In this document: positions 1 through 13,030 of the stretch, piece by piece
How positions within the stretch are numbered: the stretch's first letter is position 1
How the letters are laid out: each line of letters opens with the position of its first letter
Assembly (NCBI GenBank): GCA_008921705.1
Contig: VFFE01009189.1
Span: forward strand, 350,717-414,716
Direction: 5' to 3'
DNA: 64,000 nt
Source of the DNA: Burhinus oedicnemus
Taxonomy: Eukaryota > Chordata > Aves > Charadriiformes > Burhinidae
Program-made: the position numbers and the translations under genes
Notes under the pieces: model-generated
The model's database searches: none
The model's input: only the letters and a program-made list of their open reading frames with translations
Told to the model about the DNA's origin: nothing

Positions 1-3000
1 AGACTGAGTACCTCCCTGCGTAAGACAGAATCAAGGGGCTATAGGGACTTAGCTGCCCCTAAAGGGCAACTAAAGGGCAACTGAAGTTGCCCCTAAAGGG
101 CAACTGAGACTATACCTTTGTTTCCCTTTTATTTTGTCTGTAACTGCTGGAAACCCTTTCCTACTGCATTCATTTAGCCTTCAGCTCTCTAAATCTGAAA
201 TTGACTTTGCTTGTCCCCTACCACAGCTTTTTTAATGCATGAATAGCACTGGGTAGGACAGATCAGCATTAAAGTGAGACCAGAAATCTGATCAAATTTC
301 TGGCTTACTCTTGTTGCCTACAGCAACACAGTATGTGTAGGTTTTCTGAGGGGCTGCACTTCAATGCACATGTTGACTCCAAAAGAAAAATTAATTAACC
401 TTCTTGACTTTTACCTTGCTTAGGCTACTTCCCACTTCCACAAGTGTCTTTTATTTCTCTTCCAATTGCATAGAAACCAGAATATAACTCAGCACCATCA
501 ACTAAAAAAGAAAACAGACGATGCATTCAACATGATTAAGCCCTTTATGTTTTCCTTTTCTAAGTGCAGTTTCAAGTGACAAACTCTTAGACGTACCTCC
601 TCGTGCAGATACGTCTTTAAGAGATGTTTTTAATCAAAAAAGACAACAGAGGCTTTCAGCTCTGTTTGGTGCAGAGTGAGGTAGGGAAGTAATAGAGTGT
701 CAATGCTGCAGGGTAGCCTACCCCAGCTTGTGACCTTACGTGGGTTAGATTGTTAATGGAGACAGTTTTTAGTAATTATAGCTATGACAACTAGTATCAG
801 ACATAAATGCTGCTGGGCACCTTCTTGTGAGAAGGGACTTGTTCAGTACCTGGGGGAACACAGGAAATGTAGGCTGTTAATGTGAAAGCAGCAGAGACGG
901 CCAAGGGGGGCCACGGAAGAACCTGTCTACCTGGTCCATCTTCACCTTTCACAGTGCCTGTCCGTGAAACACACAGGTACTGTTCGGGTGGAGAACTCCT
1001 TTCCTTGTGGCTAGCATAAGAGGTCTTCTCTGGCACTATACACCAATTTGTTTTCCACTTATGAACAGCTGTAGTGACACGATGGTCTGTGAGAGCCTAG
1101 ATGAGCATCTGGGAGGCATGACAGATCCTACAGACTGTAGTAACTGAAGAAGCGACAAAACTGGCAACGCCAAAGTGCAACCTGGTACTTAGTGGTGATC
1201 CTTGCAAGAAGTCCACAGCACACCTCAGATAAACCCAGCTTACCAACTTCCATGGTCCTGCAGGGCAGAAAGAAAACATTACGCAATCTGCTGCTAACCG
1301 CTCTGCAGAAATAAAATTCTCAGTCCTCTGCAAGAGAAAAGCTGCATCAGCTGGATGAAGCGTGGCAAGACTGGAACAATGTCGTTATGGGAAGGTGTCC
1401 TGGCTGCAGCCACCCTGGAGTTAAGCTGTGATCTTGGAGAAGAAAAATTAGATGGGCAAAAGGCCTCGTCCTCATTTGGGTGAAAGAAAGAGAGTTTTGT
1501 TTTCTGGCAGTTTGTGGTTTTGTTCTCTGATGCCAGGGTAGAATTAAGACGCACAGTAACCAGGACAAACATCAGACTGAGGATTAGGCTCAGCACTTAT
1601 GTGCTGCTTTGGAAGACGGGTGTGTTTCTACTCACAAGTGTGGAAAAGTCAGAGCAGCAAGGACATAAGAATGCTCTAATGAACATAATTCAGACATCAC
1701 ACAGGCCTGCTAATTGGAACAGTGCCTGGGATTTGTTAGATGACCACCATATGAACATGCCCCAGCCAATCAGTTAAGTCACTCTTCCTCCATCCTTAGA
1801 GTAAATAAGGAAAGGCTCAGTTTCTGGAAGCATGCTGCTGGTAATTGCAGAAATCCACTGTCATTTTGTTTCTGCCAGGGAGGGTCTCAGCTTTCCAGGA
1901 GGCAAGCAGACCGTGCAGCAGACTCTTATGCTGACTGAACCGCAGTATTAATTTCATGTTTATTTTCCTCCAGTCCTGCTTCCACAGGGGTAACTTCTAG
2001 TGGGCTGTTTCTAGCCACTGCGCACAGTTATTTGCCATGGAGAAGCAAGTACTGTCTGCTTCTTCAACAACAGCCTGTGGCCTTATGGAGCTGGATAATT
2101 CAACAGTTCCATTGGTTTTCTTTGTCCTCTTAGTACTTGCTCTTGATGACCAGGCAGGAGTTCCTTTTAGCTTAGGAGACACAAGAAAGATGACTGCTGT
2201 GCACAGCCTCTCTAGAATAAGCTTTCTGTGAACTAATCAAAGCACTTGTCCTGTCCCTGGGCATTGCACTCTGGCTACAGCATGTAGGTGTTAGGGGAAT
2301 TGGAAACACCTGTGGGCTCAAAGCAGAACTCCAACTCCCTGCTATTCAGCCCAAAGGCCTGTGGTACTGAACCTAACAGGGGTGGGGCATTCCTAAGTGT
2401 TAGAGCTGTGCTGAATTCTTACTTCCTCTCAGAAGCTAGAAATTTATACCACTCCTTTCCAGTTATGCCCTCTGAACTGTTTCTGCCTTCCTTCCGCTAA
2501 CGTCCTAAATACTCACCGGTGGTCAACTTCTTGCTGTCTTCCATGGGGAGATGTCCAAGCAGACTTCCTAGACAGTCCATAGGAAATAGGAGCAGCAGAG
2601 AGATGCTCTTTGCTTCCTGTCTTTGAAGCTGGTCATGTCGTATTTCACATGCACCCTAGAAGTCATCTTCTGAGCACCAGCCATCATAGAATGACACCAA
2701 ACCATATTACTGAGCACTTTGAACAGCTTTCTTGTGTTTCAGCTGCCAACAGTGGCGTTGAGACATTTTTCTCTCCTTTTCCATTAACAGCACCAGGCTC
2801 AGATGCATTTTTATTCTGGGGTCCTTCTGAGAACTGGGACATTGCATGGGATTGGTATTTCATTCTCCAAACATATGTGATTTGCAGCTGAAACTTCCTG
2901 CAAATTAGCTGAGAGAGAACCCGAAGTATGTTAGTGGTAACAAACTTTGGCTATAAAATGGTTATGTACCGTACAGCACTGTGACATTATCACTGTCACT

Positions 3001-5294
3001 TGCATTAATAGCAGCAATCCTATTTTAATCCCAGTCATTGCAGTAGTGATTGCTATTAGCAAGGCAGTTTTTCATGCCATTTCCAAGACTTTCCAGCTTT
3101 GTGAATGAAGGCAGGAACATTTGTTATCTTTTGAGAAGCTGCAGAGTGCTCATCTGCACAACCCAAACTATGCAAATGAGGGCTACAATAGTTGTAGAAG
3201 GTTCTCTCCTCCAGGGCAAATCATTACTCTTCAAAGACCAAGAGAAGCAGCAAAGTTTCTCCTGGGAAGGGTAGGGGTGAGGACTCTGTGCATATAACCC
3301 ACTTCTCTTTATTTCTATGTTAAAAGCGAGCAACTCTTTCTGTGGGGAGGCATGAAAGTATTAATGATTCATAAGCAGAATTCTCTTTGCCCAGCTACTT
3401 TAGAGCTTTTGCACTTCCCCAGGCCCCTCCTACGGAATCTGACCTCAGGAGTTTCTCCTGTTTAACGGACTGTTCCAGAGAGGCAGAATTCAGCATGGGT
3501 CATTTTGTGGACTGCATGAGTCAGGTATCTTGGGAAGAGGGATGGTGGGTAATTTACTAATCTAAGTACAAGAGTGGGAGCTAGGACCACCATGTATAGC
3601 CCTAGAGGTAGCTCAGCAATTTTGGGAGATATTAACTGTTGAACACCTTCCCACTGTTCACATTGGCATAGCCAAGCTGGTAGATTGGTGCTAACTACCA
3701 CAGCAGTGAGCCTGATCTGCACTTCAGAATCTTTACAGAAACCTAGCTAAGTAGCCATGTGACCAGTGCATGCTAGGCTAGCTGCTGTCACTGCTACTTT
3801 GCTATCAGCAGTAAAGGAGATAGCCTCTCCCTTTAGCAGGATTCCAGCTTACAAAGTCTTGGGAACTCTCACAGAGAGATCAGACCTTTTAGAGTTACTG
3901 ACTCTTCCAGGAGGGCTTACATTTGGATGAGTCCAGTTATGTGCTTTAGGCAAAATAAACATCTTGCACAGGCAGTGGATAACATCCAGCAAGGTCTTGC
4001 CACATAGGTACAATGTTTATCTACAGGTGGATGGAACAGCTGGTTACACAACTACAGCCACTGGACACTCATGTCACTGCTTGGATGTACAAGGATGGTT
4101 GCGACCTTGCTGTCTCAACCTCATCCACCAAGAAATAGCACTGCTTAAACTAACTGCCCTTCTCTCCTGAAGAGACTGTGGTGCATCTGCTGCCAGGAGC
4201 AAGCTAAGGCTCCATGTTGGTAGTGGGTGAGAGCAACTGCTGTCAAAGTGCTGTCTGTGCCCCCAGGCTTTGGAGGGCTCTAGCCCAGCCTGCAGGCTGA
4301 AAGTTTCTGTTGCACTTCATCATCTCAGCTCCCACCCACCACCCCTCAAAGAAATTAGGGAAAACATTTGCTCCTTAGTGCAAGAGATTGTTCAGCTTCT
4401 AAGTCACTGGATGCCTCTGTTCTGAAGTAATTCTCACTGCCATAGCTGTCATAGCAAAGTATTGACACAGTGTCCGGTTTCAGGCCAACATAAAGAAAGT
4501 CAAGCTGTGCATTTGTTTCCTCCTCCTCTGGCCTGAAAGGAGCACTGCTGAGATCCTGGTTCTCCTAACTGGCCTCAGGAAGAAAGCCCTGGATAGGTGT
4601 CTTCAAGCCAAAGGGTCTCCCTGCCAGTCCGGGAGCGCTTAACATCCGTGAAAACAAGCTGCAGCCAGGAATGGCTGACCTTTGAAACCTCCACACATGC
4701 CTAAAGCTTGATGCACTGCAATACAGCATCTAAGAGATGGCTGTCTTATTCGAGTGATGCTCTAAATACTTTTGGAGCTCCCTGGTCAGCCAGGTCTCTG
4801 GGTGCCACTCCTTAACTGTAAGGGGGTTTCAGCCTCTGCTCTGAAGTTCAGCATCACCACATTCCTCAGGCAGTATGGCACATTTCCCATCACCTCAGTT
4901 TGAAATGAATAATATCTTGCTTATTGAGTGTAACAAAGCTAGATGTGGGCTCGATGGCAAAGTTGTTCATCTTTTACTCCTGAGACAGACCCTCATAGCA
5001 TCCCCTTTGTTCTGCTCCCCCTCAAAAGCTCTTTCCATTTCCTTAAATCTGAAAGATGTGGTACATGCATGTGGGAGGGTGGTGGGAAACAGACAAACTC
5101 AACCAAAAATATTTCCAAAGAACATCCTAGGACTACATGCTGACATTGGTGATGTGATCCCAGTGAAATAGCAAAGGAGGAGCAGCAAACATGATGTTAT
5201 CCTGCAGGTGAGAACCTACTGCAGTCACCTAGGGACCAAGTTGAGAGCTGTTCTGCTGCTGAGCCACTAGAGCACTTGTCAGTTAAAGGAAGTT
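1..5294. other. Non-genic DNA downstream of NRG1
   Basis: There are no long open frames and no recognised protein similarity. The only structure seen is the small hairpin and repeat cluster at 51-104. Confidence 0.8.
61..104. repeat. Local repeat and hairpin
   Basis: The 10-mer AAAGGGCAAC occurs three times (61-70, 72-81, 95-104). The last copy pairs with an inverted arm: GTTGCCC at 86-92 against GGGCAAC at 98-104, with a 5-nt loop. Confidence 0.9.
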
Positions 5295-5915
5295 AGAATC
5301 GTAGAATCATCGAATAGTTTGGAAGGGACCTTTAAAGGTCATCTAGTCCAAACTCCCCTGCAATGAGCAGGGACATCTTCAACTAGATCTGGTTGCTCAG
5401 AGCCCTGTCCAACCTGACCTTGAATGTTTCTAAGGGTGGTACATCTGCCACATCTCTGGGCAACCTGTTCCAGTGTTTCACCACCCTCATTGTAAAGCAT
5501 TTCTTCCTTATACCTAGTCTAAATCTACCCTCTTTTACTTTAAAACCATTACCCCTTGTCCTATCGCAAAAGGCCCTGCAAAAAAGATTGTTCCCATCTT
5601 ACCTGTAGCCCCCCTTTAAGTACTGAAAGGCTGCAACAAGGTCTCCCCAGAGCCTTCTCTTCTCCAGTCTGAATAATCCCAACTGTCTCAGCCTGTCCTC
5701 ATAGGAGAGATGCTCCAGCCCTCTGATCATTTTTGTGGCCTTCCAACAGGTCCATGTCCTTCTTATGTTGGTGGCTCCAGAGCTGGACACAGTAGTCCAG
5801 GTGGGGTTTCACCAGAGTGGAGTAGAGGGGCAGAATCACCTCCCTCATCCTGCTGGCCATGCTTCTTTGGATGCCCAGGATACAGTTGGCTTTCTGGGCT
5901 GTACAAGTTGTAGGA
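5295..5915 (-). mobile_element. CR1 LINE fragment (3' end, antisense on plus strand)
   Basis: About 620 nt of a CR1 retrotransposon, sense on the minus strand. The 3' end shows the typical ATTCTATGATTCT-like terminal repeats (5,295-5,315, reverse). The upstream part encodes the end of the CR1 reverse transcriptase: [39 protein letters not shown], then in another frame [20 protein letters not shown] and [11 protein letters not shown]. The frame changes near 5,745-5,755, where about 14 nt appear to be missing compared with the usual CR1 sequence. The copy is 5'-truncated, as most CR1 copies are, and dead. Confidence 0.95.
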
Positions 5916-8900
5916 CAGCAAGAGAAGGTTACTAAAAATACCATGATTGACATATCTGAAGTCCTAGAATTGTAATTTTAAGTAATTATGACAGGCACAG
6001 AAATATTCAGATAGGCTCTGGACTATATTGGGCGGCCAAATAAAGGCAAGAGCTGTGGGTAGAATGACTGTGAAGACAATCCTGTTAACTGGACTTCAGG
6101 TTACCTGGACTTCAAATCTGTTACCTGGACTTCAGTAACCACAATTTCCTCTTTGGATTTCATAAAGCTGTTTGTAACAGGCCATATAAGTCCTATTTGA
6201 AGGAAGTTGGCACTTGGAAATGAAAGTAATAGGTACTAAAGTATGAGTTCCTTTCTGTTATTTCATTGATATGACCCAGAGTGCGTGGTTTAGCAGCATG
6301 ACAACTGAGCTTCTGATTATAGAACAGACACAAGGTAGCTGTGGTCTGCCATTTTGTATTTGGAATTTTATTACTTTGAGCTTTATTTCATAACCATTAG
6401 CCATCAGAAAAATATTGCATATTTTCGTTGAATATGGTAAGAACGTGTGTGCAGATGCTAGGATGCCAGAATTACAGGGCTTTTTTTTAATGATTGAAGT
6501 TGTTCATGTATCACTCCGATGGTATTATTTTGTTTTCTAGAGCTTTTACTACGGGATGATTTTAAAACTGGATGCTGAATTGCAGGTTCTTGAATTTATA
6601 CTGTGGCCTCCATTTGCTGTAGTTTTGGATTATTGCTTTCACAGCCCTAGTAGTTCCCATTGCTTTTTCCAGGGATGATGCTGTAGGTGCAGGTAACTGA
6701 GTCTCCTCATACACATTCAGCAGATTACTGTGTGTTTCTGTGGAGGATCTGACTGATCTCATCCTCAGCTTTGGGCTTTTAGGGTACAAAGGTGGAGCGC
6801 AAGATGGGAACCTCCCAAGACCCAGAACTCAGGACGAGAACTGCACTTTGGAGATTATCCCTCTTTGCCACATACAGAGGGCACAGGACCCATCACCTGG
6901 GCATCTTCAGTGACTCTCTTTCTGTTTGGGATGAATTGTTTGTGTCTAGGGTTATTTCAATGAAATGAGAGACACACTGCCACCGTTGACCCTAGTCTGA
7001 GTCCCCTCAGTCCTGCACCTTGCCAGCCCCTTCTTAATTGTGGCCCTGTAAAGGCTCCTCTGCAAGTTGTGATCCAGCCTGTCCAACTGGGTAAGTAAGA
7101 GACACTCCCTTTCCATCTCTTCACAGACGTACAGGTCAAATACCACCATCATTTTTTCCTCTCTGCTGTGCAAAAGGTATTTCCTCTTGGATGCAGGCAA
7201 TTTTGCAGCTGCTGCATAGCCTTATTGAACCATTTTTCCTTTCCTGTCACTGAGCATGCACTGAACATCAGGAAATCATTACAGCAAATTGAGAGACTGT
7301 ATATGTGTGTACACACAGCGAACACGTCGCCCAATTGTCTGCAGTAATGTGCAGGGTAAGTTAAAATACCTCCCACACAATATTTGGCTTCTGAAGCTTG
7401 GTTCCAAATTGGCCATTACCAGAGTAATGATTTAATCAGTTGTTAACAATCACTGTACTCCCTACCAACTGATGAGCATGTAGCCTTGCAATGACTCCTT
7501 TGCTACCTCCTCTGTTGCTGTCATCAGAAGAGCTGGCCTTCCTTCACGTGGTTTCTATGCACTGCTGCCACGGCTCCTCTCTGCTGAGTTCCCAGGGCAT
7601 TGCATTGAGTGCAGGGAAATCTGCTACCCCCAAGGGGAGGAAACAAAATGGAAACCTCAGCAGCTGTCATTTATGTTAAACGTCCAGCTTCCAATGAAAG
7701 TTGGTGCTAGGTTACCTCCTGGACCTAAAGTCTTAGAGAGTGAGGTCTAACTTTCAAGGGGAATTCATTCTGTTCATACTGATGGCTTTGTCTCAGGCTC
7801 AGACATCTGTGCAATACTTAGAAAGCACAGAGCTCTAAATAACCCCTGGTGCAGAGACTCCTACTGTCCTCAACTCCATTGATATGGCAGCCTTCCTAGA
7901 TGTGCATAGGCCTGATCACGTTCCACCTCTTCCTTGTTGGGAGATGTGGAACTTTCCTTAAGTCCTTGTCTTGATGGGTGGAAATGTGGGCATCGGGAAC
8001 ATAGCAGTGATTTGTGACATTTGTCCTGCCACACTTAGTCTGGAGACATGGGAAATAATTTTGCAACCAGTAGAATTTTTCTCATAAGGGTTACTTTGTA
8101 ATGACTCTAGGAAAAGGTCACAGCATCAGGTAGAAGGAATACCCTGGGATCAGAAATCCCCAAGGCTCTGTGTGTTTTTTCTGAATGCTAAAATGAGATT
8201 TAGCCCTGCAGGTTCCCAGTGCTGTTATTAAGGGTCTGTTGTCACTAAAGAAGAGTTCTCAGGCTCATAACCTGAGCACAGTCCATGTTGCTTTGCTTGG
8301 CTATACAGATTAATCATCAGCAACTAGCTGCAACATCTCAGGGCCTTTGATATAGTTTTCTTCCCATCAGCTGTAGCTGAGACAAAGAGAACTAACTTGG
8401 GGAATGTGTTGTCCAAATCATGTGCTCATAACGGGGTGGAGTTGGCATGTTAAGAGCTTACTAGCTGTGGACTGAAGAAATGAGGAGAAGGGTTCGCTTG
8501 CCTTTCCTGTAGTGTTCCCTGAGGCCATCTACTTCCCGACCTTGTGCAGTGCAGGGGCAGGGGCTTGGCAGAGAGAAACAATAGGATAAAGACAGCATGG
8601 AGTGACAAACAATGTTTTTGCAAGGATGGCCATTTGGGTCACATAAAGATATGTTCCCTAAAGCATCTGGTCAGTGTCAAATGTGAGGTGACGTCCTTAG
8701 TCTTGTTGACTCTGAGTGGTTCTTACGTTACTTAATTTCTTCAGAAATCTCCTACCTTCCTCTCCCACCCAGGAAAGGCCAGTGGGGATGCCTGAGGAGG
8801 AGTCTGGCTTCTTAGAGCAACCCATTTCCATTTCAACAGCCTGCAATGGAAGATATGAGGAGCATCTTCCTTTCCTCAATAGTAGTATTGTGGAATGGGA

Positions 8901-9110
8901 TGCTGGCTTGGGCTTGGTCTGAGGTGACAAGGCCCTACCCAACTAAGATGTTCAGGTGAGGCCTAGACTCCTGGCTACAGGATCCCTCTACATGCAATGG
9001 CAAGACAGGGAAGTTGTCAGAGGGGAACTGAACCTGTTTGACTGGCCCGCCAGGTCTTCACTTTCTGTGTTGAGAATGGGGTAGGGAGGGTGACAGAAAA
9101 CCCAAGACCG
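5916..9110. other. Non-genic DNA
   Basis: No gene is recognised. It contains a triplicated 15-mer at 6,083-6,134. A charged 82-codon minus-strand frame at 6,952-7,200 is discussed as a weak finding. Confidence 0.75.
6083..6134. repeat. Three spaced copies of a 15-mer
   Basis: GTTACCTGGACTTCA or a one-base variant occurs at 6,083-6,097, 6,100-6,114 and 6,120-6,134. It is probably a small local duplication. Confidence 0.9.
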
Positions 9111-9221
9111 TTCCTCCCTCCCTTCCTTCCTCCCTTCCTCCCTCCCTCTCTTCATCCCTCCATTCCTCCATCCCTCCATTCTTCTTCCATTCCTTCATTC
9201 CTCCATTCCACCATCCCTCCT
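9111..9221. repeat. CCTT/CCAT-type pyrimidine microsatellite
   Basis: About 110 nt of tetranucleotide units, first CCTT/CCCT then CCAT-rich, almost pure pyrimidine on the plus strand at its start. It encodes only a spurious Glu/Gly/Arg-rich frame on the minus strand. Confidence 0.95.
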
Positions 9222-9654
9222 CAGTTTGGCAACTCATTCAGTACCTATAGGTAGGTGGAAGGAATCTGACCTACGTGTTTCTACCAGGCCTGGGAACAAA
9301 TGGATGTGAAACACATCCAAGTTGTCATTGCTGCATTCCTCCCTCCTTTGCTTAGTCCTAGCTTTCCTCCTCTTATTTCATGCTTGTCAATAGCAAATGA
9401 CTTTTCATACTAATATCATATAACGACAGCCAGATCAGATATCTGCACTGCCCTCTCTCCAAGAGTGGCAGATAGATGGAGAAGAGTAAGAGCAGAGCAA
9501 GTATACACAATGTTTCCACCTTATATAATCTCCACATGTTTTCAGTTCAGATATTTCCCACACCTTTCTGAATATGGTGCCCAGTAGTTTTGATTCATAA
9601 CTCATTTCTTGTATTGGAAGAGGTACTGAACAGCCAGTCCCTTTCCTACCCTCT

Positions 9655-10000
9655 ACAAGATAATTATTTTCCATAGACCTTTGTGATGCCTCCCCTCAGC
9701 TGTCTTTTCTTCCAGACTTATGAGACCCAGCCTACTCAGTGTACCCCGGACCTCACCGCCTCCAGATATTTGTTCACCCATATTGCCCTCCAAACCTTTC
9801 CCCATTATGCTATTTCTATTCTGAGACAAGAAGACCAGGACCACTCATTGTGTTTAAGATCTGCACAAATTGTGAATTTGTACAGTGGCATGGTGATGTT
9901 GTCTAATAATTCCTAACATCTGATTTGCTTTATTGACTGTTACTGAGCAGTGAGGTGATATTTTTGTAGAGCAGACTCTCACAGCCCCAAGACTGTGTAA
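9655..10000 (-). mobile_element. Old, diverged CR1-like LINE fragment
   Basis: The plus strand reads like the antisense of an ancient amniote CR1. Landmarks in order are GATGCCTCCCCTCAGCTGTC, TGAGACAAGAAGACCAGGAC, a stretch near 9,880 reading TTTGTACAGTGGCATGGTGA, and one near 9,920 reading CCTAACATCTGATTTGCTTT. The minus strand keeps a trace of the reverse-transcriptase C-terminus (RLGLISLEEKTAEGRHHKG, compared with the usual LGLFSLEKRRLRGD). It is far more decayed than the copy at 5,295, so it belongs to an older wave. The boundaries are approximate. Confidence 0.7.
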
Positions 10001-12164
10001 TTTCTGCTCCCTCCCATCCCTCATCTGCCTTGAGTAGTAATAGTCAGGGTAAAGTTAATAATTCTAATTCAAGAAACTAAAAATGCTGTACCTAGGAACA
10101 AGAGCGTCTGCCAGAGACCTCCATAAGGATGAGTCAGAAAACTCAGGGAACAGTGGCCCACAAAGACACAACAAGACCTTTACAACAATGTTTGGATCTA
10201 GAATGATGTTGGCTAGTGACCTGACACAGTCTGCTGAGCAGCTGGGCCAGTACAACACATAAACAATTTAATCCAGCACCTCTTTTACTGAAAATGAATA
10301 ACAAAACCTTAATAAATCAACAATTACTTATTGCTGTATTTGGGATAATAAATTCTTTAGTTTATCAGTAGCTTGTGGCTTCCATAGCATGTTCTTTGAA
10401 CAGTTTGACTTTCAGTTACATCCCCTTTCTCTCCTGAACAATAAATTAGCATTCATTTTTCTTTTAAAGGAACAAAGGGGAAAAAGAGGATATATTACAA
10501 TTTCTTCAAAGCAAAAAGAAAAATGCAACATATTTTTGACATATATCTTAAAATAATATGAGGATAACTTTCTCCGCATGTTAGATGCCTATGCATAAAT
10601 AATAAAGGACGTTATGTTATTTACAGTGTTACACAATAAACTAAGAGAGTCTTATTTAACACATAATCCATAAAGACAGTAAATGATTAAAACATCCAAG
10701 TATGTACAAGATGTATTTACAATAGAATAGAGAATTACAAATGATGATAATCGGCCATGTTCTTTGTCTGCCCTTCTCTGCAGCATTTCATAGGTGCTTT
10801 TTTTGTTTCTTACTAGAAGTAAGTCCCAGCTGATGGTAAGTAGCCACACTGCAGGGCCAAGAAGTGTTCAACAAGCTGAGAAGTGTGCCCTTTGAGGGGA
10901 CACAAGTTTGCTATCCTGGATGCTCAGGAAACTGCTTGCAATGTGTGTGAGAGAAGCAGGGAAATGCAGCGTTGTTCTTTTGGAGGACTGGAAAGAGAAA
11001 GAGCTTTCCTGTTTCCCTGATAAAGGCAGTGATTGATCTTTTAAACCTGGGGGTGCTGGGGTGGCTCAAGTGAGGAAGGGAATAGCTGGGCCAAGATGAG
11101 GGAGTAGGTTTTTCTCTGTTACATGAGAACATCTGTGAAGCTGTAATGATTTACACCAGCTGAACAGGCAGGCTGTACAAGGTTGTGCACAACATATCCC
11201 AGCTATACACCCCTGAAGGAAGCTTTTTATCCTGGAATAATTCCTGCATATAAACAGATACACAGGGAAAACTCACAGCTCAAGTTAAATGACATGGAAA
11301 GAAACCAGGGCAATCTGAACAACCCTGCCACCACTGGAATATTTTCCCTCTCTTTAAAGTACGTTTCTCCTTGCCATGACTTTCAGCCAGAAGTTGGCAA
11401 GGGTTACACAGTGGTGGCTCAAGGATGTTGGGACTGCCTAGCTCAGAGGTCCGGGTAAAGAAGCAAATATCCCCAACAGGGGAGCTGGCCTTTCCCGTAG
11501 GCACTTGCTGGCTCTGCTCCGTGCTGCTGCAGCCTCCAGCCCCTTAGCCAGCAGGAGCTGGCTGCAGCCTGCCAGCAGAACCTGTGGCCATGTAGAATTG
11601 CTAACTTCGGGATGTGGACTTGACTGATGCGGAGCACCCTCACAGTGTGCTAAAAGCAAGTCCAGAGGAGAGGGGCCTCATCCTGCTCCCACTTCTGTGA
11701 GTGCCAAGCCAGGGCAACTCCCATAACTTGCTGTTGCATGAATTGTGCTGTAAGGCTGAGTTCTCCCCAAAGACCTAAGGGCTTAGGCAGCCATATCCCC
11801 AATTGTATTTTCTTGTTCTTAGGTCCATGTGAAGTCCCCAGCCTAATTTCATGCTTACCCTATAACACACTACTATATGTACCAGGGGGAGGAGGAGCAG
11901 GGACTGCACACCACTTTGACTTTGAGGCACTGCAACAGAAGAGATGTGACATTTTCCCCTAGACCTACACTGAATAAATACCACATGTACAGCTCCCAAG
12001 CGTGCTATTGCTCCTTTGTTTTATACTGGCCCTCTATAATAACAGCATTAGTAGTCAAATAATTTACTCCACTTCAAGGCAAGTTCCTTTTCCATCCTGA
12101 TTAATCTGTTTGGGCTATCACAGACACTTGAATGAGAGCCGGCCTTGCGGATGATCTATACTGG

Positions 12165-12290
12165 ACAAGATTACAGAAGACCTGTGTTATAATCTCTATT
12201 CTGCCATGAAGATGGGAGATTTTGGGGCAAATCTCTTGTTCCTCTACCATACTTTTTCTGTCTTGTCTGTCCTGTAAGATCTTTGCAGTA
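12165..12290 (+). mobile_element. MIR-like SINE relic
   Basis: The stretch keeps the order of MIR core landmarks: AGAAGACCTGTGTTATAATC, then TTCTGCCATGAAGATGGGAG, then GGGGCAAATCTCTTGTTCCT and CTGTCCTGTAAGATC. These correspond to the MIR 'gacctggg...tctgccact...gggcaagtcactt...tctgtaaaat' series. Decay is heavy. Confidence 0.4.
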
Positions 12291-12930
12291 TCAGAGACCT
12301 TACTGAAAGGACAGATTTTCAAGTGCCTCTGGAAACTCAGCAGTGCAAATCCTTTGGAAACTGGTGGTCTGCATCAGGAAAGCCCACCTGTCCCTCTTCA
12401 CTACTGAGTTGCAGAGTTACTGGGGAGGCGGGTGTTCTGCTGCATGGGATTGCAGATAAACAGGCATGACTAAAGGGATGAAAGTGAGTGTATGGTATCT
12501 AGAATTTGTAGAGAGCTTTTGTTTTGATCTGCAAAGACAAAGTGTGTTCAAGTACATGCCAGCTAGGGAAAAAACATCAAAGGGGACTTAAGTCCAGACA
12601 GAACATATTTGACAAACTTTGCCATCTCCCATAGACTTCTCAAATAAGCAATGCTATTTCAGCCACCATGTAGCCCAAAGCTGTGCTAGTTTCCTAGCCT
12701 TTTGCTTCTACCACCAGCATCCTAGCGTACAACTTTGTCATCATCTTCTTCCTGTATTAAGGTTTTCTGTTCTTTTTCTGTGGAACCTGGTGGTCAGGTA
12801 GATTCACCCATGTTCTTAGTAATGTGATGGGGTTGATTTATACAGTGAGCCACTCATTGATTTTCACCACCCTGATAAACGGCTTCATTTACTAGACTTT
12901 GCTTTCAGGTCTCAAATCAACTGGACACCT

Positions 12931-13030
12931 TGTTCAGCAAAACTCTTAAGCGTATGCTTAACTTTATGCATGCACTGGATGCGTCAATGGGAGTCTAACA
13001 CATGCTGAAGATAAATTTTTTTGGGGGAAT
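12931..13030. mobile_element. Palindromic MITE-like relic, copy 1
   Basis: The landmarks TTCAGCAAAACTCTTAAGCG, TATGCTTAACTTTATGCATG and CAATGGGAGTCTAACACATG match a palindromic repeat that I recall as dispersed in bird and reptile genomes (GATCCAGCAAAGCACTTAAG ... TTCAATGGGACTACTCAC ...). It is non-coding and probably a decayed non-autonomous DNA transposon. The family name is not certain. Confidence 0.5.

Noticed and set aside
8988..9179. Gly/Arg/Glu-rich minus-strand frame
   Set aside because: It is only the translation of the CCTT/CCAT microsatellite.
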